NCBI GenBank assembly: GCA_036555325.1
Contig: DATBLQ010000051.1
Coordinates: 1 to 32,460, forward strand
Source of the DNA: DATBLQ01 sp036555325
GTDB lineage: Bacteria > Pseudomonadota > Alphaproteobacteria > Rhizobiales > Aestuariivirgaceae
Direction: 5' to 3'
DNA length: 32,460 nt
Part shown: piece after piece, positions 1 through 7,976 of the stretch
Numbering within the stretch: position 1 is the first letter of the stretch
Layout: each line of letters starts with the position of its first letter
Program-made: the position numbers and the translations under genes
The notes under the pieces: generated by a model
Databases searched by the model: none
What the model was told of the DNA's origin: nothing
What the model saw: only the letters and a program-made list of their open reading frames with translations

Positions 1-19
1 TTGGCCGGCGCACGCTGAT

Positions 20-697
20 CTACGCACGACCAATTGATTTCTTGTAAATCGCTTCGACATGAATATCTGCGCAGTCGAGCACCGGAAAACCGCAATCGCG
101 TCCCTCAAAGGCAAGGAACAGATCAGTGCCGCCAAGAAGAACGACTTCGGCACCCTGATTTCGGCAGAGGTGCTCTCCCGCCGTGAAGAATACGCGCCGC
201 TGTGCATCAGTGACCTCACCCGCGGTCGCCATTTCAACGTAGTTGTTGTGCACTACATCGAGAGCCGCCCCTACCGGCACGACCGTTTCAGCCGAGGAGA
301 GTGCGCCATACAGTCGTGTCTTCATGACTGTGCGGGTCCCTAGGATTCCAACCGTTCTCAGTTTTCGGCGTCTGATCTCGGCACCGACCTCAGGAATCGC
401 ATTCACGATTGGTAGCGGCGATATCGCCTCGAGCTCGCGAATACAGAAGTGGCCACCCATTGATGTGACGGCGGCGGCCTCAGCGCCGGCTGCCGCCAGG
501 CGTCGGACCAGGCCCAGGAAAATGTCGGCTTGTTTTTGCGCATCGCCGCTCGTCAAATTTCGGGATAGCTCTTGCACGTCGGCGTGCACGATCGTGAGAT
601 CCAAAACCGTTTTGGAGAGCTCATACCGATGAATCAAGCCTCGATAATAAAACTCGGTAGCAGCCGGCCCGATACCGCCGATTAGCCCAATGTGCAT
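20..697 (-). CDS. Aspartate/glutamate racemase-like protein lacking both catalytic cysteines
   Basis: A 225-residue protein of the Asp/Glu racemase superfamily. The N-terminus has the family's glycine-rich start (GLIGGIGPAAT, residues 4-14), and a second half-domain begins near VGILGTRTV (116-124). Active members use two cysteines, one in a CNTxH-type motif and one in a GCTE-type motif. Here the first motif reads TSMGGH (78-83), with Ser79 where Cys is expected. The second reads GGTD (189-192), with Gly190 where Cys is expected. Cys85 lies close to the first site but is not in the usual place. Length matches the family. No gene on the same strand is adjacent. Fold assignment is fairly secure; racemase activity is doubtful, and it may be a divergent or non-catalytic relative. 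Confidence 0.8.
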   Translation of the reverse strand: MHIGLIGGIGPAATEFYYRGLIHRYELSKTVLDLTIVHADVQELSRNLTSGDAQKQADIFLGLVRRLAAAGAEAAAVTSMGGHFCIRELEAISPLPIVNAIPEVGAEIRRRKLRTVGILGTRTVMKTRLYGALSSAETVVPVGAALDVVHNNYVEMATAGEVTDAQRRVFFTAGEHLCRNQGAEVVLLGGTDLFLAFEGRDCGFPVLDCADIHVEAIYKKSIGRA

Positions 698-814
698 CGA
701 GAACTCACATAATTTTCAAGTTTCATCGCACCGTAGCACGGGCTTGCGCTCCGGCGTGAGGGGCCTCCCGCATCTCCAGCAACTCAAAAAGCGCGGACTC
801 TTCTTAACTGCCGA

Positions 815-1030
815 TGAACATATTGTTCAGGCAAGCTTCCGTATGTCCCTGACATGACCCCGATTGCACGGCGGCTCGCCGCCAGCCTGCCGAACATAGT
901 TCACGCCACCATTTCCGGCGTGGGTCATATGGCGCCGGTCACGCATGGCGAACTCATTGCAGCAGAAATTGCAAATTTCATTGCGGTTAGTGGGAATTCG
1001 AGCGCCGCTACCAGCCGTGTGGCTGCCTGA
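815..1030 (+). pseudogene. C-terminal remnant of an alpha/beta hydrolase
   Basis: Reading from a stop at 815 to a stop at 1028-1030, the frame contains PDMTPIARRLAASLPN followed by GVGHMAPVTH. This is the typical end of an alpha/beta hydrolase: the strand before the catalytic histidine, the GxGHM(A/G)P(V/L)TH histidine motif, and a last helix. The nucleophile elbow and the rest of the domain, normally about 200 residues upstream, are absent, because the frame is stopped at 815 and neighbouring frames show nothing similar. An ATG at 854 would give only 58 residues. I read it as a gene fragment; the histidine motif is clear. Confidence 0.6.
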
Positions 1031-1060
1031 AGCAGTGAGGAAATTCTTTTAGGGTTGCTA

Positions 1061-1984
1061 TCAATTTGGGCCCTGCCTGGGCAGCGGCAACAATCTGGCC
1101 AACCTCCTCAGCAAGCTGGATTTGCCGGTGCTCGGCTTAATTAGAGGCGATGGGGGCCATTTCTCGCCTGTCGGTCCCCATGTTGATTGAGGCCGTTTGC
1201 TCGATTGTGGCGAAACGGCAACCTTTTGAACTTTCCTTTTGACCGAAGCGACCTTTGGCTTCTTCTCTGGCTTAGGCTTCTGCAGTTTTTCTGCGGCGCG
1301 TAGTTTCGGTTTCCAAGTCACCAGTGGTGGTGATTCTTCAATAACACTGGCGACTGGCCGCTCCTGCTTCGAAGGTCGTGAACATTCGGAGAGGACGCCA
1401 CCCTTGTCAAAAACGCACGATGGTCCACGAATGGCACTGAGATCCCTTGTTTGAAGTTCGACCGAGGTGGATTTCTCACGCTCATTCATAGCCACGGGCG
1501 CCCATGTCCTGCGAATCCGATCCAGTGGCTTTCCTACCTTTTCATGAGAGGGGGCAGCTGACCGCTGCTTCTGCGTCGAGGGTCTTGAAAAATCCGAAAC
1601 GCCGCCATCATCCGCGTGAAGACCGGATGTTATCCATGTTCTCCGAACCCGATCTGCACTGAGGTCCTTTGATAGCATCGGCCGAGACACGGCATGGACG
1701 AATCTTTCATCTATTGCGAAACGTACACTTCTCTTTTGAGCCTGCCCCGATTGGAGCGTCGGAAATGGGTTTGGCGAGAAATCCTCCAGTGGGGAGCGGT
1801 CTCCCGAGTTAGCGAGTTTGGACGAAGACTCAGGCGGCGCAAAAGAGAAAGGTTCCGTTGCCATCCGCGCTGTTTCGACCGTGCCGGCGGGTTGCTGGGG
1901 TACCGCTGATCTCAAAAGCTGTTCAAAGCAATTGAGAGCAAGCAGTCCAAAAGCCGCCAGCCGTAGCCAGCTTGTCGTATCCAT
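1061..1984 (-). CDS. Hypothetical basic protein with N-terminal membrane segment and internal repeats
   Basis: A 307-residue protein not matched to a known family. Residues about 6-27 are hydrophobic (LRLAAFGLLALNCF) and could be a membrane anchor or uncleaved signal. The rest is hydrophilic, rich in Ser, Pro, Lys and Arg, and probably disordered. Internal similarity is visible: DLSA at 107-110 and 181-184, R(V/I)RRTW at 112-117 and 156-161, and GGVSDFSRPSTQ at 127-138 against GGVLSECSRPSKQ at 195-207. Residues 229-263 are lysine-rich with repeated KPK motifs, and a basic, leucine-rich end follows (LLRRLARLLPLP). GGAG lies about 11 bases before the ATG. It stands alone between a hydrolase remnant and a long gene-poor stretch. 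Function unknown. Confidence 0.55.
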   Translation of the reverse strand: MDTTSWLRLAAFGLLALNCFEQLLRSAVPQQPAGTVETARMATEPFSFAPPESSSKLANSGDRSPLEDFSPNPFPTLQSGQAQKRSVRFAIDERFVHAVSRPMLSKDLSADRVRRTWITSGLHADDGGVSDFSRPSTQKQRSAAPSHEKVGKPLDRIRRTWAPVAMNEREKSTSVELQTRDLSAIRGPSCVFDKGGVLSECSRPSKQERPVASVIEESPPLVTWKPKLRAAEKLQKPKPEKKPKVASVKRKVQKVAVSPQSSKRPQSTWGPTGEKWPPSPLIKPSTGKSSLLRRLARLLPLPRQGPN

Positions 1985-2635
1985 AGAGTCCCGTTCTCCA
2001 AACCTCAGACCTACGGCGCAGCACGATGAGGCGCGCGCCTTTAGGGACTAGACCAACAAACTGGAGCAATGACCGGTGCGGAAAGAGGGGAGCCAGCCCG
2101 AATCAATCCCCTCGTACTCAATTACTATGTTTGGTTGATGGGTTTGTTGCAAGGGCTGCCACCAAGGCGTTACGAGTTGTGTTACCAGGGCCCCCTTATG
2201 CTGGTAGCAAGCTTCGAACTTTCCAACCACCTCTTTTGCAAGTGGTTTGAACTGATGGTCCATCCACTCAAAGTATTCTCTAACGCACTGATCGTCGCAC
2301 AGCGAAGTTTGGACCTTCCTTGAGTGCTTCGCGAATCCTGGTTCGCACGACCACGATACGGCTCGTCTACTGCGAATACGCTAAACTGGCGCCAGGCGCA
2401 CAGAGCAGGACGACAACGGCAAGCACCAAATTGCTCGCTGGTGGCGAGCTAAGCGTATCAACATCAATACATCTCATCGCCATTCAGGAAAAAGAGGCGT
2501 ATGATAGTTCATTGCCGGCGCATGGGCTGACAAAGTCCACCGCCGACTGAGAGCACCACTCCCAGTTTCATTAGAATCGACGCTCGCGGAGACTGTCTTC
2601 GTTTCAACCTGGCTAGTTTGGAGGGGATCGTTCCT
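1985..2635. other. Gene-poor stretch, 651 bases, no supported gene
   Basis: No frame carries a recognisable domain together with a good ribosome site. On the minus strand a frame is open from about 2380 to 2048. It has an ATG at 2263 and could encode 71 residues beginning MDHQFKPLAKEVVGK, with somewhat protein-like composition, but it resembles no family I know. The plus-strand frame over the same bases is no better. This may be decayed DNA or the leader of the binding-protein gene that follows at 2636. Confidence 0.5.
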
Positions 2636-3646
2636 ATGCGCATTATCCAAAACCGCCGTACGTTTGTTGCAGGTCTCGCAGTGGCCGCAATGGGCCTATT
2701 CAACTGTCGCTCATCACAAGCTGCAGGCGAGGCTCCGCCCGAAACAACTTCGGTCCGTTTGCCAAAAGTATTTCCGGCAAGCTGTGATGCTGCAAACTAT
2801 GTTGCGGCAGAGCTTTTGCGCAGCGAAGGGCTGAGCGATGCTCGGTACGTAGAGATTGAGGCGGGCGTTGATTCTGCTAAGTGGATCGCCGAGGGAAAAC
2901 TCGATTTCGATGTAAACTATGGCCCAACCCACCTAAAATCGATCGAAACTGGAGTGCCAATTGTCGTGCTGATGGGCCTGCACTCCGGCTGCCTTGAATT
3001 GTTTGCCAATGAGAGCATCAACAGCATTCTCGAACTCAAGGGCAAGAGGGTAGGGGTGTTCTCCACGAATTCCAGCCCGCATGTTCTGATAAGAATAATG
3101 ACCGATTACGTTGGACTCGATCCTGAGCGCGATTTCGAGTGGGTCATCAGTCCAGACAAAAGTCCGATGGAGCTATTTATTGGGGGACAAATCGATGCGT
3201 TTCTAGCGACGCCCCCGGAACCGCAGGAGCTACGTGCCAAAAATATCGGCCACACCATCTTGAACACTACGATCGATCATCCCTGGTCGGAATACTATTG
3301 CTGCATGTTGGCCGGCACCACCGATTACGTCGCCAAATATCCCGCGACTACCAAGCGTGTTCTGCGGGCACTTTGTAAGGCGGCAGATATTTGCTTTGCC
3401 GATCCCCAAGCAGCCGCAAAAACTCTAATGGAGGGCGGCTTTGCTGCCAACTTTGAGTATACATTTCAGTCATTGAAAGACGTTCGCTATGACAGATGGC
3501 GGGACTTTGATCCCGAGGATACCCTGCGATTCTTTGCACTACGCATGTATGAGGCGGGGATGATCCAGACAGCTCCACAGCAGCTGCTTACTGGCGGAAC
3601 AAATTGGACCTTCCTCAATGAACTCAAGCGCGAGATGAAAACCTAA
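2636..3646 (+). CDS. Orphan NMT1/THI5-type ABC substrate-binding protein, Tat-exported
   Basis: A 336-residue periplasmic binding protein of the NMT1/THI5-like type, a group used for nitrate, sulfonate, taurine or pyrimidine-precursor uptake. The ATG at 2636 is preferred to the TTG at 2618 because GAGGGG (2621-2626) sits about nine bases before it. The N-terminus has a twin-arginine motif (NRRTFVAG, RR at 7-8), a hydrophobic stretch and a likely cleavage site near residue 30 (SSQAA). Cys24 follows LFN, which is a poor lipobox. Family-like segments include DFDVNYGPTHLKSIETGVPIVV and LKGKRVGVFSTNSSPH. No permease or ATPase gene lies nearby, so its transport partners must be encoded elsewhere. 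Substrate cannot be assigned. Confidence 0.85.
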   Translation: MRIIQNRRTFVAGLAVAAMGLFNCRSSQAAGEAPPETTSVRLPKVFPASCDAANYVAAELLRSEGLSDARYVEIEAGVDSAKWIAEGKLDFDVNYGPTHLKSIETGVPIVVLMGLHSGCLELFANESINSILELKGKRVGVFSTNSSPHVLIRIMTDYVGLDPERDFEWVISPDKSPMELFIGGQIDAFLATPPEPQELRAKNIGHTILNTTIDHPWSEYYCCMLAGTTDYVAKYPATTKRVLRALCKAADICFADPQAAAKTLMEGGFAANFEYTFQSLKDVRYDRWRDFDPEDTLRFFALRMYEAGMIQTAPQQLLTGGTNWTFLNELKREMKT

Positions 3647-3851
3647 TCGTGCAATAAGCCTAAGCAACACTCCCCACGATGCCTGGCAAATCTGGCTAGG
3701 GCTCGCCTTGAAAACCATCATTGTCTTTTCATCGGCTTCGTCAAGCGCACTGACGACTACGCCCGACTGTGATTTTGCGCACAGCTTTCCTGAGCATCGA
3801 GCCTCATAGTCATCGACAGATCGAGTTCGCGCTTCATCAATGGAGACAATC

Positions 3852-4133
3852 ATGTATCACGCGGTATTCCGACGATACATCGGCGACCCATTTGACGCAT
3901 GGTGCACGGTACTGAGAAATTGGAGCGAGCTTCGCAAGGTTCGCAAGGAAAGCAGAAGGCGTGCCGAACTTGCGTCACACCTCGATGCGCATATTCTCAA
4001 AGACATCGGTATCGGCGACTGTAGACCGTCGCGGGTGGCAGGCCGTAATGACAACCCTTATCAGCTCTTGGTAGAGGCTTTCGTAAGGAAGGACCGAAGC
4101 GAATTCAGTTCACGGCTTCTAACCGACTTGTAA
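3852..4133 (+). CDS. DUF1127 family small protein
   Basis: About 93 residues. The middle holds the DUF1127 pattern: a tryptophan-containing start followed by a basic helix and the short motif HILKDIGI (WSELRKVRKESRRRAEL, then the LxDHxLxDIG-like end). The start at 3852 is chosen because GGAG at 3842-3845 has proper spacing to it; the ATG at 3840 overlaps that site. DUF1127 proteins are small and arginine-rich; some in Rhizobiales have been linked to RNA metabolism and phosphate or carbon physiology. This one has longer flanks than the roughly 45-residue minimal members. It stands alone. Confidence 0.65.
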   Translation: MYHAVFRRYIGDPFDAWCTVLRNWSELRKVRKESRRRAELASHLDAHILKDIGIGDCRPSRVAGRNDNPYQLLVEAFVRKDRSEFSSRLLTDL

Positions 4134-4173
4134 CACCAGACCAGATCGGCTACGTGCTCACTTAATTCTCCAT

Positions 4174-4530
4174 ATGAGCGATCGTATCGATGACAAGAAG
4201 GACGTAACGCCATCCGCCGATGGAAGGATCGGTATCCCGGGAGGTTACCGAGCCGGCATCATTACGGCGATTACGGTGCTTTTGGGCTTTTCACTCACCT
4301 TTCTGCGCTTCTGGGGTTTCGAGTCGACCGGTAGCTGGACTGTTCGATCCCTTATCTCGACCGCGGTATTGGTCTTGGCAGTTGTCCTGCAAATTGTTGC
4401 ACTTATCAGATCCCTTCGGTTGGAGGATGACAGGGCGAGTGAGTATCGCAAGACGGTCGCCTGGTTCACCGCTTCCGCCATTGCGCTGCTCATCGGCTTT
4501 CTCCTTGCTGGAGTCGAAGCTTCGATTTGA
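4174..4530 (+). CDS. Three-helix inner-membrane protein, unknown function
   Basis: A 118-residue protein with a charged N-terminus (about 25 residues) and three predicted membrane helices near residues 27-46, 59-78 and 96-114. Short loops carry WTVRS and RLEDDRASEYRKT. No convincing Shine-Dalgarno sequence precedes the ATG, so the start is uncertain. It lies 40 bases after the DUF1127 gene on the same strand and could share its transcript. It converges with the PPOX-type gene. No family recognised. Confidence 0.6.
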   Translation: MSDRIDDKKDVTPSADGRIGIPGGYRAGIITAITVLLGFSLTFLRFWGFESTGSWTVRSLISTAVLVLAVVLQIVALIRSLRLEDDRASEYRKTVAWFTASAIALLIGFLLAGVEASI

Positions 4531-4554
4531 TACCGTCTTACAGAACGGGTCAGC

Positions 4555-4995
4555 TCACGATGCCGGCGAACCTTGACGGCCTGTGAGCCTACTGATGGAA
4601 ATGCGAAAATAGATCGGCTCAAGCGGCCGTGTCTGCCCTTCAACCAGTGTCGTGGCATAGCCCGGTTCCCACCAGTTTGCAGGCTTCGCCAAGAGATCGT
4701 GGGCGGTCGCACGATCCTGATTGTCTGTCAGTTCCTTATACTTTCCAAAGACAACAACGCTTTGCCAATGCCGACGAGTAATAATCTCGTCTACCTGCAG
4801 GCACACGAGCGGGTTAGCGCGCATCCAGTCAACCTTTTGGCCCACGGTGGTGAAGCTATAAATGGAGTTTGCACTGTAAGCGAACGAGATGGGAACTATG
4901 TAAGGCTGCGAGTCTTTCACACAGGCCAAACGGCCAATGCCGATGCGCTTAAGTAGTTCTATGCACGCCTGCGAGGTGATGTCTTCGATCATCAT
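4555..4995 (-). CDS. Pyridoxamine 5'-phosphate oxidase-like flavin-binding protein
   Basis: A 146-residue split-barrel protein of the PPOX-like / FMN-binding class. The order IGRLACVKDSQPYIVPISFAY (22-42), an IYSFTTVGQKVDWMRANP block and VCLQVDEI is typical, with the GRLA and PYIVPI strands forming the flavin site. WQSVVVFGKYKEL is the usual next strand pair. Members bind FMN, heme or F420 and act in varied reductions or in stress responses, so the substrate is not predictable. The start has AAGGAG seven bases upstream of an ATGATG pair. It is probably a single-gene unit. Confidence 0.85.
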   Translation of the reverse strand: MMIEDITSQACIELLKRIGIGRLACVKDSQPYIVPISFAYSANSIYSFTTVGQKVDWMRANPLVCLQVDEIITRRHWQSVVVFGKYKELTDNQDRATAHDLLAKPANWWEPGYATTLVEGQTRPLEPIYFRISISRLTGRQGSPAS

Positions 4996-5010
4996 TCGCG
5001 CATCTCCTTA

Positions 5011-5305
5011 TCAAACGTCCAACCGGCGGCTGGCTACGCCGAACCATATCGCAATGCCAGCAAGCACAACCGCCAGAACGCGGCGGATCATCGTTCTTCG
5101 AGTTGCGTCTTCAAGAAGGGGCCGCGCGGTTCCGGCAAGCGCAACGATAGTCAGATGCACTGCGGTGGCAATAACTACGTAAATAACTGACAAGGTCACT
5201 GTCTGTCCCGCGATATTTCTGGAACATGTTAGGGCCGGGAGTCAGCTCAATGACAAGGCAGGTCGCAGCAAAGGTGATCAATGTCGCAAGTGGAATAGAA
5301 AGCAC
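5011..5305 (-). pseudogene. LysE/RhtB-family exporter, internally deleted
   Basis: Two pieces of one LysE-type amino-acid exporter face each other across a short junction. The N-terminal piece (5305-5225, from a GTG) reads LSIPLATLITFAATCLVIELTPGPNM, including the family's TPGPNM motif in helix 1. The C-terminal piece (5199-5011, in a different frame) reads TLSVIYVVIATAVHLTIVALAG and then a basic end, matching the last two helices. Intact members have about 200-210 residues; only about 85 remain, so roughly 350 bases are missing and the frame is shifted across the 25-base junction. No transport function is possible. Confidence 0.75.
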
Positions 5306-5703
5306 AGCGAGCCTTGGCTTGAGCGGTTTGGGCAGGAACGTCAAACGCGCAGTTTTGCGAGTTGCTAACATGCGCGGAGAGCCGCAGATCACCAAAGTTG
5401 TTGCGCGGTCGAGGGGCGGAGCGTAGTGAGAACGGGATGGGAAGGGACTCGGTACTGTGCGGACGATGTTCAACCGGGTTGTAAACCTTTAATAATGCGC
5501 CACTTTGAAATGCCGGTTGCACCCTGCATCCTCAGGTTAACCCTTTGGACCCAAGCTAAACACCAGCTGCCGCGTGGACCGACTATCAGTCTGACCAATC
5601 GTTCAGTTTTGTTCACCCATTCCATTTCTCTTGCCTTTCTTCTGAGAGCTGTTGCAATCATTGTGGCGGGCCTGGTGTTACTCCGTTTGCGTGTACCGGT
5701 AGA
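5306..5703. other. Intergenic stretch upstream of the polyamine-type operon
   Basis: 398 bases between the LysE remnant and the ATPase gene. A plus-strand frame (5426-5707) is open, ends in a hydrophobic segment and overlaps the ATPase start by four bases. It has no ribosome site and no family resemblance, so I do not call it a gene. The operon promoter is expected here, but I could not point to a convincing pair of boxes. Confidence 0.4.
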
Positions 5704-6807
5704 ATGAGCGCCGTCGACATAGCTTTTCGAAGCGTGACCAAGACATATGGCGACGTCGTCGCGGTCAATGATGTCAATCTGGATATCCCCAAGGGGGCAT
5801 TCGTTTCATTGCTCGGTCCTTCAGGCTGCGGGAAGACGACTTCGCTTAGGATCATGGCCGGCTTTGAGCAACCCAGCAGTGGCGATGTGTTCATCGCGGG
5901 ACAATCGGTCGTCGGCGTGCCGGCCTATCGTCGACCGGTGAACATGGTGTTTCAGAGCTACGCCCTATTTCCGCATTTCAACGTTTTCGACAATGTTGCC
6001 TTTGGTCTCAGACAAAAGTCGCCAAGGCCTGATCGAGGCAAGCTCGATTTGCAGGTGAAAGAGGCGCTCGAGCTCGTTAGACTGGGCGGATACGGCAGTC
6101 GACGCATCTGGGAGCTTTCCGGCGGCCAACAACAGCGTGTCGCCCTGGCGCGCGCCCTCATCAATCGGCCGCGCGTCCTATTGCTTGACGAACCTCTCGC
6201 CGCCCTTGATCGAAAGCTGCGGCGCGACATGCAGATCGAGTTGCAGAACCTGCAAAGCACGGTCGGCATCACCTTCGTACTGGTGACGCACGATCAGGAG
6301 GAAGCGCTGTCGATGAGCGACATCGTGTGCATAATGCGTGAGGGCAGGGTAGTGCAGTCGGGTGCTCCCAAGGCCCTCTATGATGAGCCTGCCAACAGAT
6401 ACGTGGCCGACTTCGTCGGGCGATCAAACTTCCTGAGCGGCCAGATTCTTGGCCGTTCGGGAGATCGTGTCGAGTTTCGGGCAGCCGACAGGACGCTCTA
6501 TGGTCGAGTACCATCAACCGCTCAGCCCTTGCGCAATGGCGACCAGGCGGCTTTGATGATCAGGCCGGAACTCATTTCGATTTCCGCAAACGGGAAGAAG
6601 GTTCCGAACGCGACCGACATCGATGCCAAGATCAAGAACCGGATATTCCTTGGCGAGCACACGGAGTATCTGGTTGACGCTGCCGGGTTGGGTGACATGC
6701 TGGTCCTTACGCCCAAGAAGGAAGACGTGGGCAGCGGATTTGCACCCGGCGATACGGTGGTTTTAGGCTGGACTGAGAACGCAGCCCTTGTGCTTGCAGA
6801 TACCTAG
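5704..6807 (+). CDS. potA: Polyamine-type ABC transporter ATPase
   Basis: 367 residues; the energy-coupling subunit of the importer encoded by the next three genes. Walker A is GPSGCGKTT (38-46), the Q-loop glutamine is 84, the signature is LSGGQ (138-142), Walker B is VLLLDEP (158-164) and the switch histidine is 196 (VTHDQEEALSMSD). After about residue 235 comes a TOBE-type regulatory domain, as in PotA, FbpC and related ATPases. The best match to PotA comes from gene order and the binding protein next door. AGGAGG at its 3' end serves the following gene. The exact substrate (putrescine, spermidine or a similar cation) is inferred. Confidence 0.92.
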   Translation: MSAVDIAFRSVTKTYGDVVAVNDVNLDIPKGAFVSLLGPSGCGKTTSLRIMAGFEQPSSGDVFIAGQSVVGVPAYRRPVNMVFQSYALFPHFNVFDNVAFGLRQKSPRPDRGKLDLQVKEALELVRLGGYGSRRIWELSGGQQQRVALARALINRPRVLLLDEPLAALDRKLRRDMQIELQNLQSTVGITFVLVTHDQEEALSMSDIVCIMREGRVVQSGAPKALYDEPANRYVADFVGRSNFLSGQILGRSGDRVEFRAADRTLYGRVPSTAQPLRNGDQAALMIRPELISISANGKKVPNATDIDAKIKNRIFLGEHTEYLVDAAGLGDMLVLTPKKEDVGSGFAPGDTVVLGWTENAALVLADT

Positions 6808-6816
6808 GAGGGTTAG

Positions 6817-7974
6817 ATGAGCAAGAAAGTAACGGACGAGACTGTTTCGGCACAAAAACTGATGGACGAGCTTTACCGCTATAAGAAAGGCTCGGTTACG
6901 CGTCGGCATTTTCTTGGCGTGACCGGGCTTGGCGTGGCGAGCGCTGTCATGGCGACGGCAATGCCGGGCCTGAAACCACGCAGCGCGCACGCCGCGATTT
7001 CCGGCAAAGTGTCTCTTTGCACCTGGCCCAACTACCACAATCAGGCGAATTTCGACCAGTTCACGAAAGACACGGGCGTTCCGGTGCAGGTTACGATATT
7101 CGGCTCGAATGAGGAAATGCTGGCGAAGCTTCAAGCCGGCGGAACCGGCTGGGATGTGTTCGTGCCGACCAACTACACAATTTCAACCTATGTGAAGCTT
7201 GGGCTGATCGACCCGCTCGATCTGTCGCGTCTGCCCAATTTCGATGCCTCGACCAATGATGCCCGCTTTACCGGCGAGGGCACGGTGGATGGCACTGTCT
7301 ACGCTGTTCCGAAGGACTGGGGCACGACCGGATATGCCGTCAACACCAAAACCGTCTCCGAGGACATGACCACCTGGAAGCAATTTTGGGATCTGACGCA
7401 ATCAAAGTATTCGGGCAAAGTCACGGTGCATGACTACCAATTGACGACCATCGGCAATGCGCTGAAATATTTCGGATACTCCTTCAACTCGATCGATCCG
7501 AAGGAGCTGGCCGATGCCGAAAAGCTGTTGATAGCGGTAAAGCCGCATCTCTTCGCCATCACGTCCGACTACCAGCCCGCCATGCGCAACGGCGATGCGG
7601 TCATGGCTATGTGCTGGACGGGCGATGGCGTTCAGCTGTCGCGCGACCTGCCTGAAATCAAATACGTCATCGGGAAAGAAGGCGGCGAAATCTGGACCGA
7701 CTTCTTCGCAATCCCGAAGGATGCGCCCAACAAGGACGCCGCCTATGCCTTGATCGATTTTCTCGAGACACCGGCGGTGAATGCGAAAGAGGTTGAGGCG
7801 CATGGCTATCCGCCCACCGACAGCCGCGTCACTTCGCTGTTGCCGGAGACCATGACCAAGAACCCGATCCTCTATCCCGCCGCCGACCTTCTCACCAACC
7901 TCGAATTCGGTGCAGCGGCCACACTAACCGATCCGGCCCGGGCCGAACTTATCGCCCGGTTCAAGTCGGCCTGA
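6817..7974 (+). CDS. Spermidine/putrescine-type substrate-binding protein, Tat-exported
   Basis: 385 residues, PotD/PotF-like. The N-terminus carries a Tat motif TRRHFLGVTG (RR at 29-30) within an extended n-region, then a hydrophobic stretch and a likely cleavage after SAHA near residue 60. The mature part shows the PotD order: WPNYHNQANFDQFTKDTGVPV, then GTGWDVFVPTNYT, then YAVPKDWGTTGYAVNT. AGGAGG (6806-6811) overlaps the upstream stop codon with five bases to the ATG, which is strong translational coupling. It delivers its ligand to the two permeases encoded immediately downstream. Confidence 0.92.
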   Translation: MSKKVTDETVSAQKLMDELYRYKKGSVTRRHFLGVTGLGVASAVMATAMPGLKPRSAHAAISGKVSLCTWPNYHNQANFDQFTKDTGVPVQVTIFGSNEEMLAKLQAGGTGWDVFVPTNYTISTYVKLGLIDPLDLSRLPNFDASTNDARFTGEGTVDGTVYAVPKDWGTTGYAVNTKTVSEDMTTWKQFWDLTQSKYSGKVTVHDYQLTTIGNALKYFGYSFNSIDPKELADAEKLLIAVKPHLFAITSDYQPAMRNGDAVMAMCWTGDGVQLSRDLPEIKYVIGKEGGEIWTDFFAIPKDAPNKDAAYALIDFLETPAVNAKEVEAHGYPPTDSRVTSLLPETMTKNPILYPAADLLTNLEFGAAATLTDPARAELIARFKSA

Positions 7975-7976
7975 GC

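Noticed and set aside
2048..2263. 71-residue minus-strand frame with protein-like composition
   Set aside because: No recognisable family, no convincing ribosome site and no conserved neighbour; kept only as a note on the gene-poor stretch.
5426..5707. Plus-strand frame ending in a hydrophobic segment and overlapping the potA-like start by four bases
   Set aside because: No ribosome site, no family resemblance; the overlap is likely chance.
7402..7803. Long minus-strand frame opposite the polyamine-binding protein
   Set aside because: Antisense shadow of a well-supported gene in GC-rich DNA.
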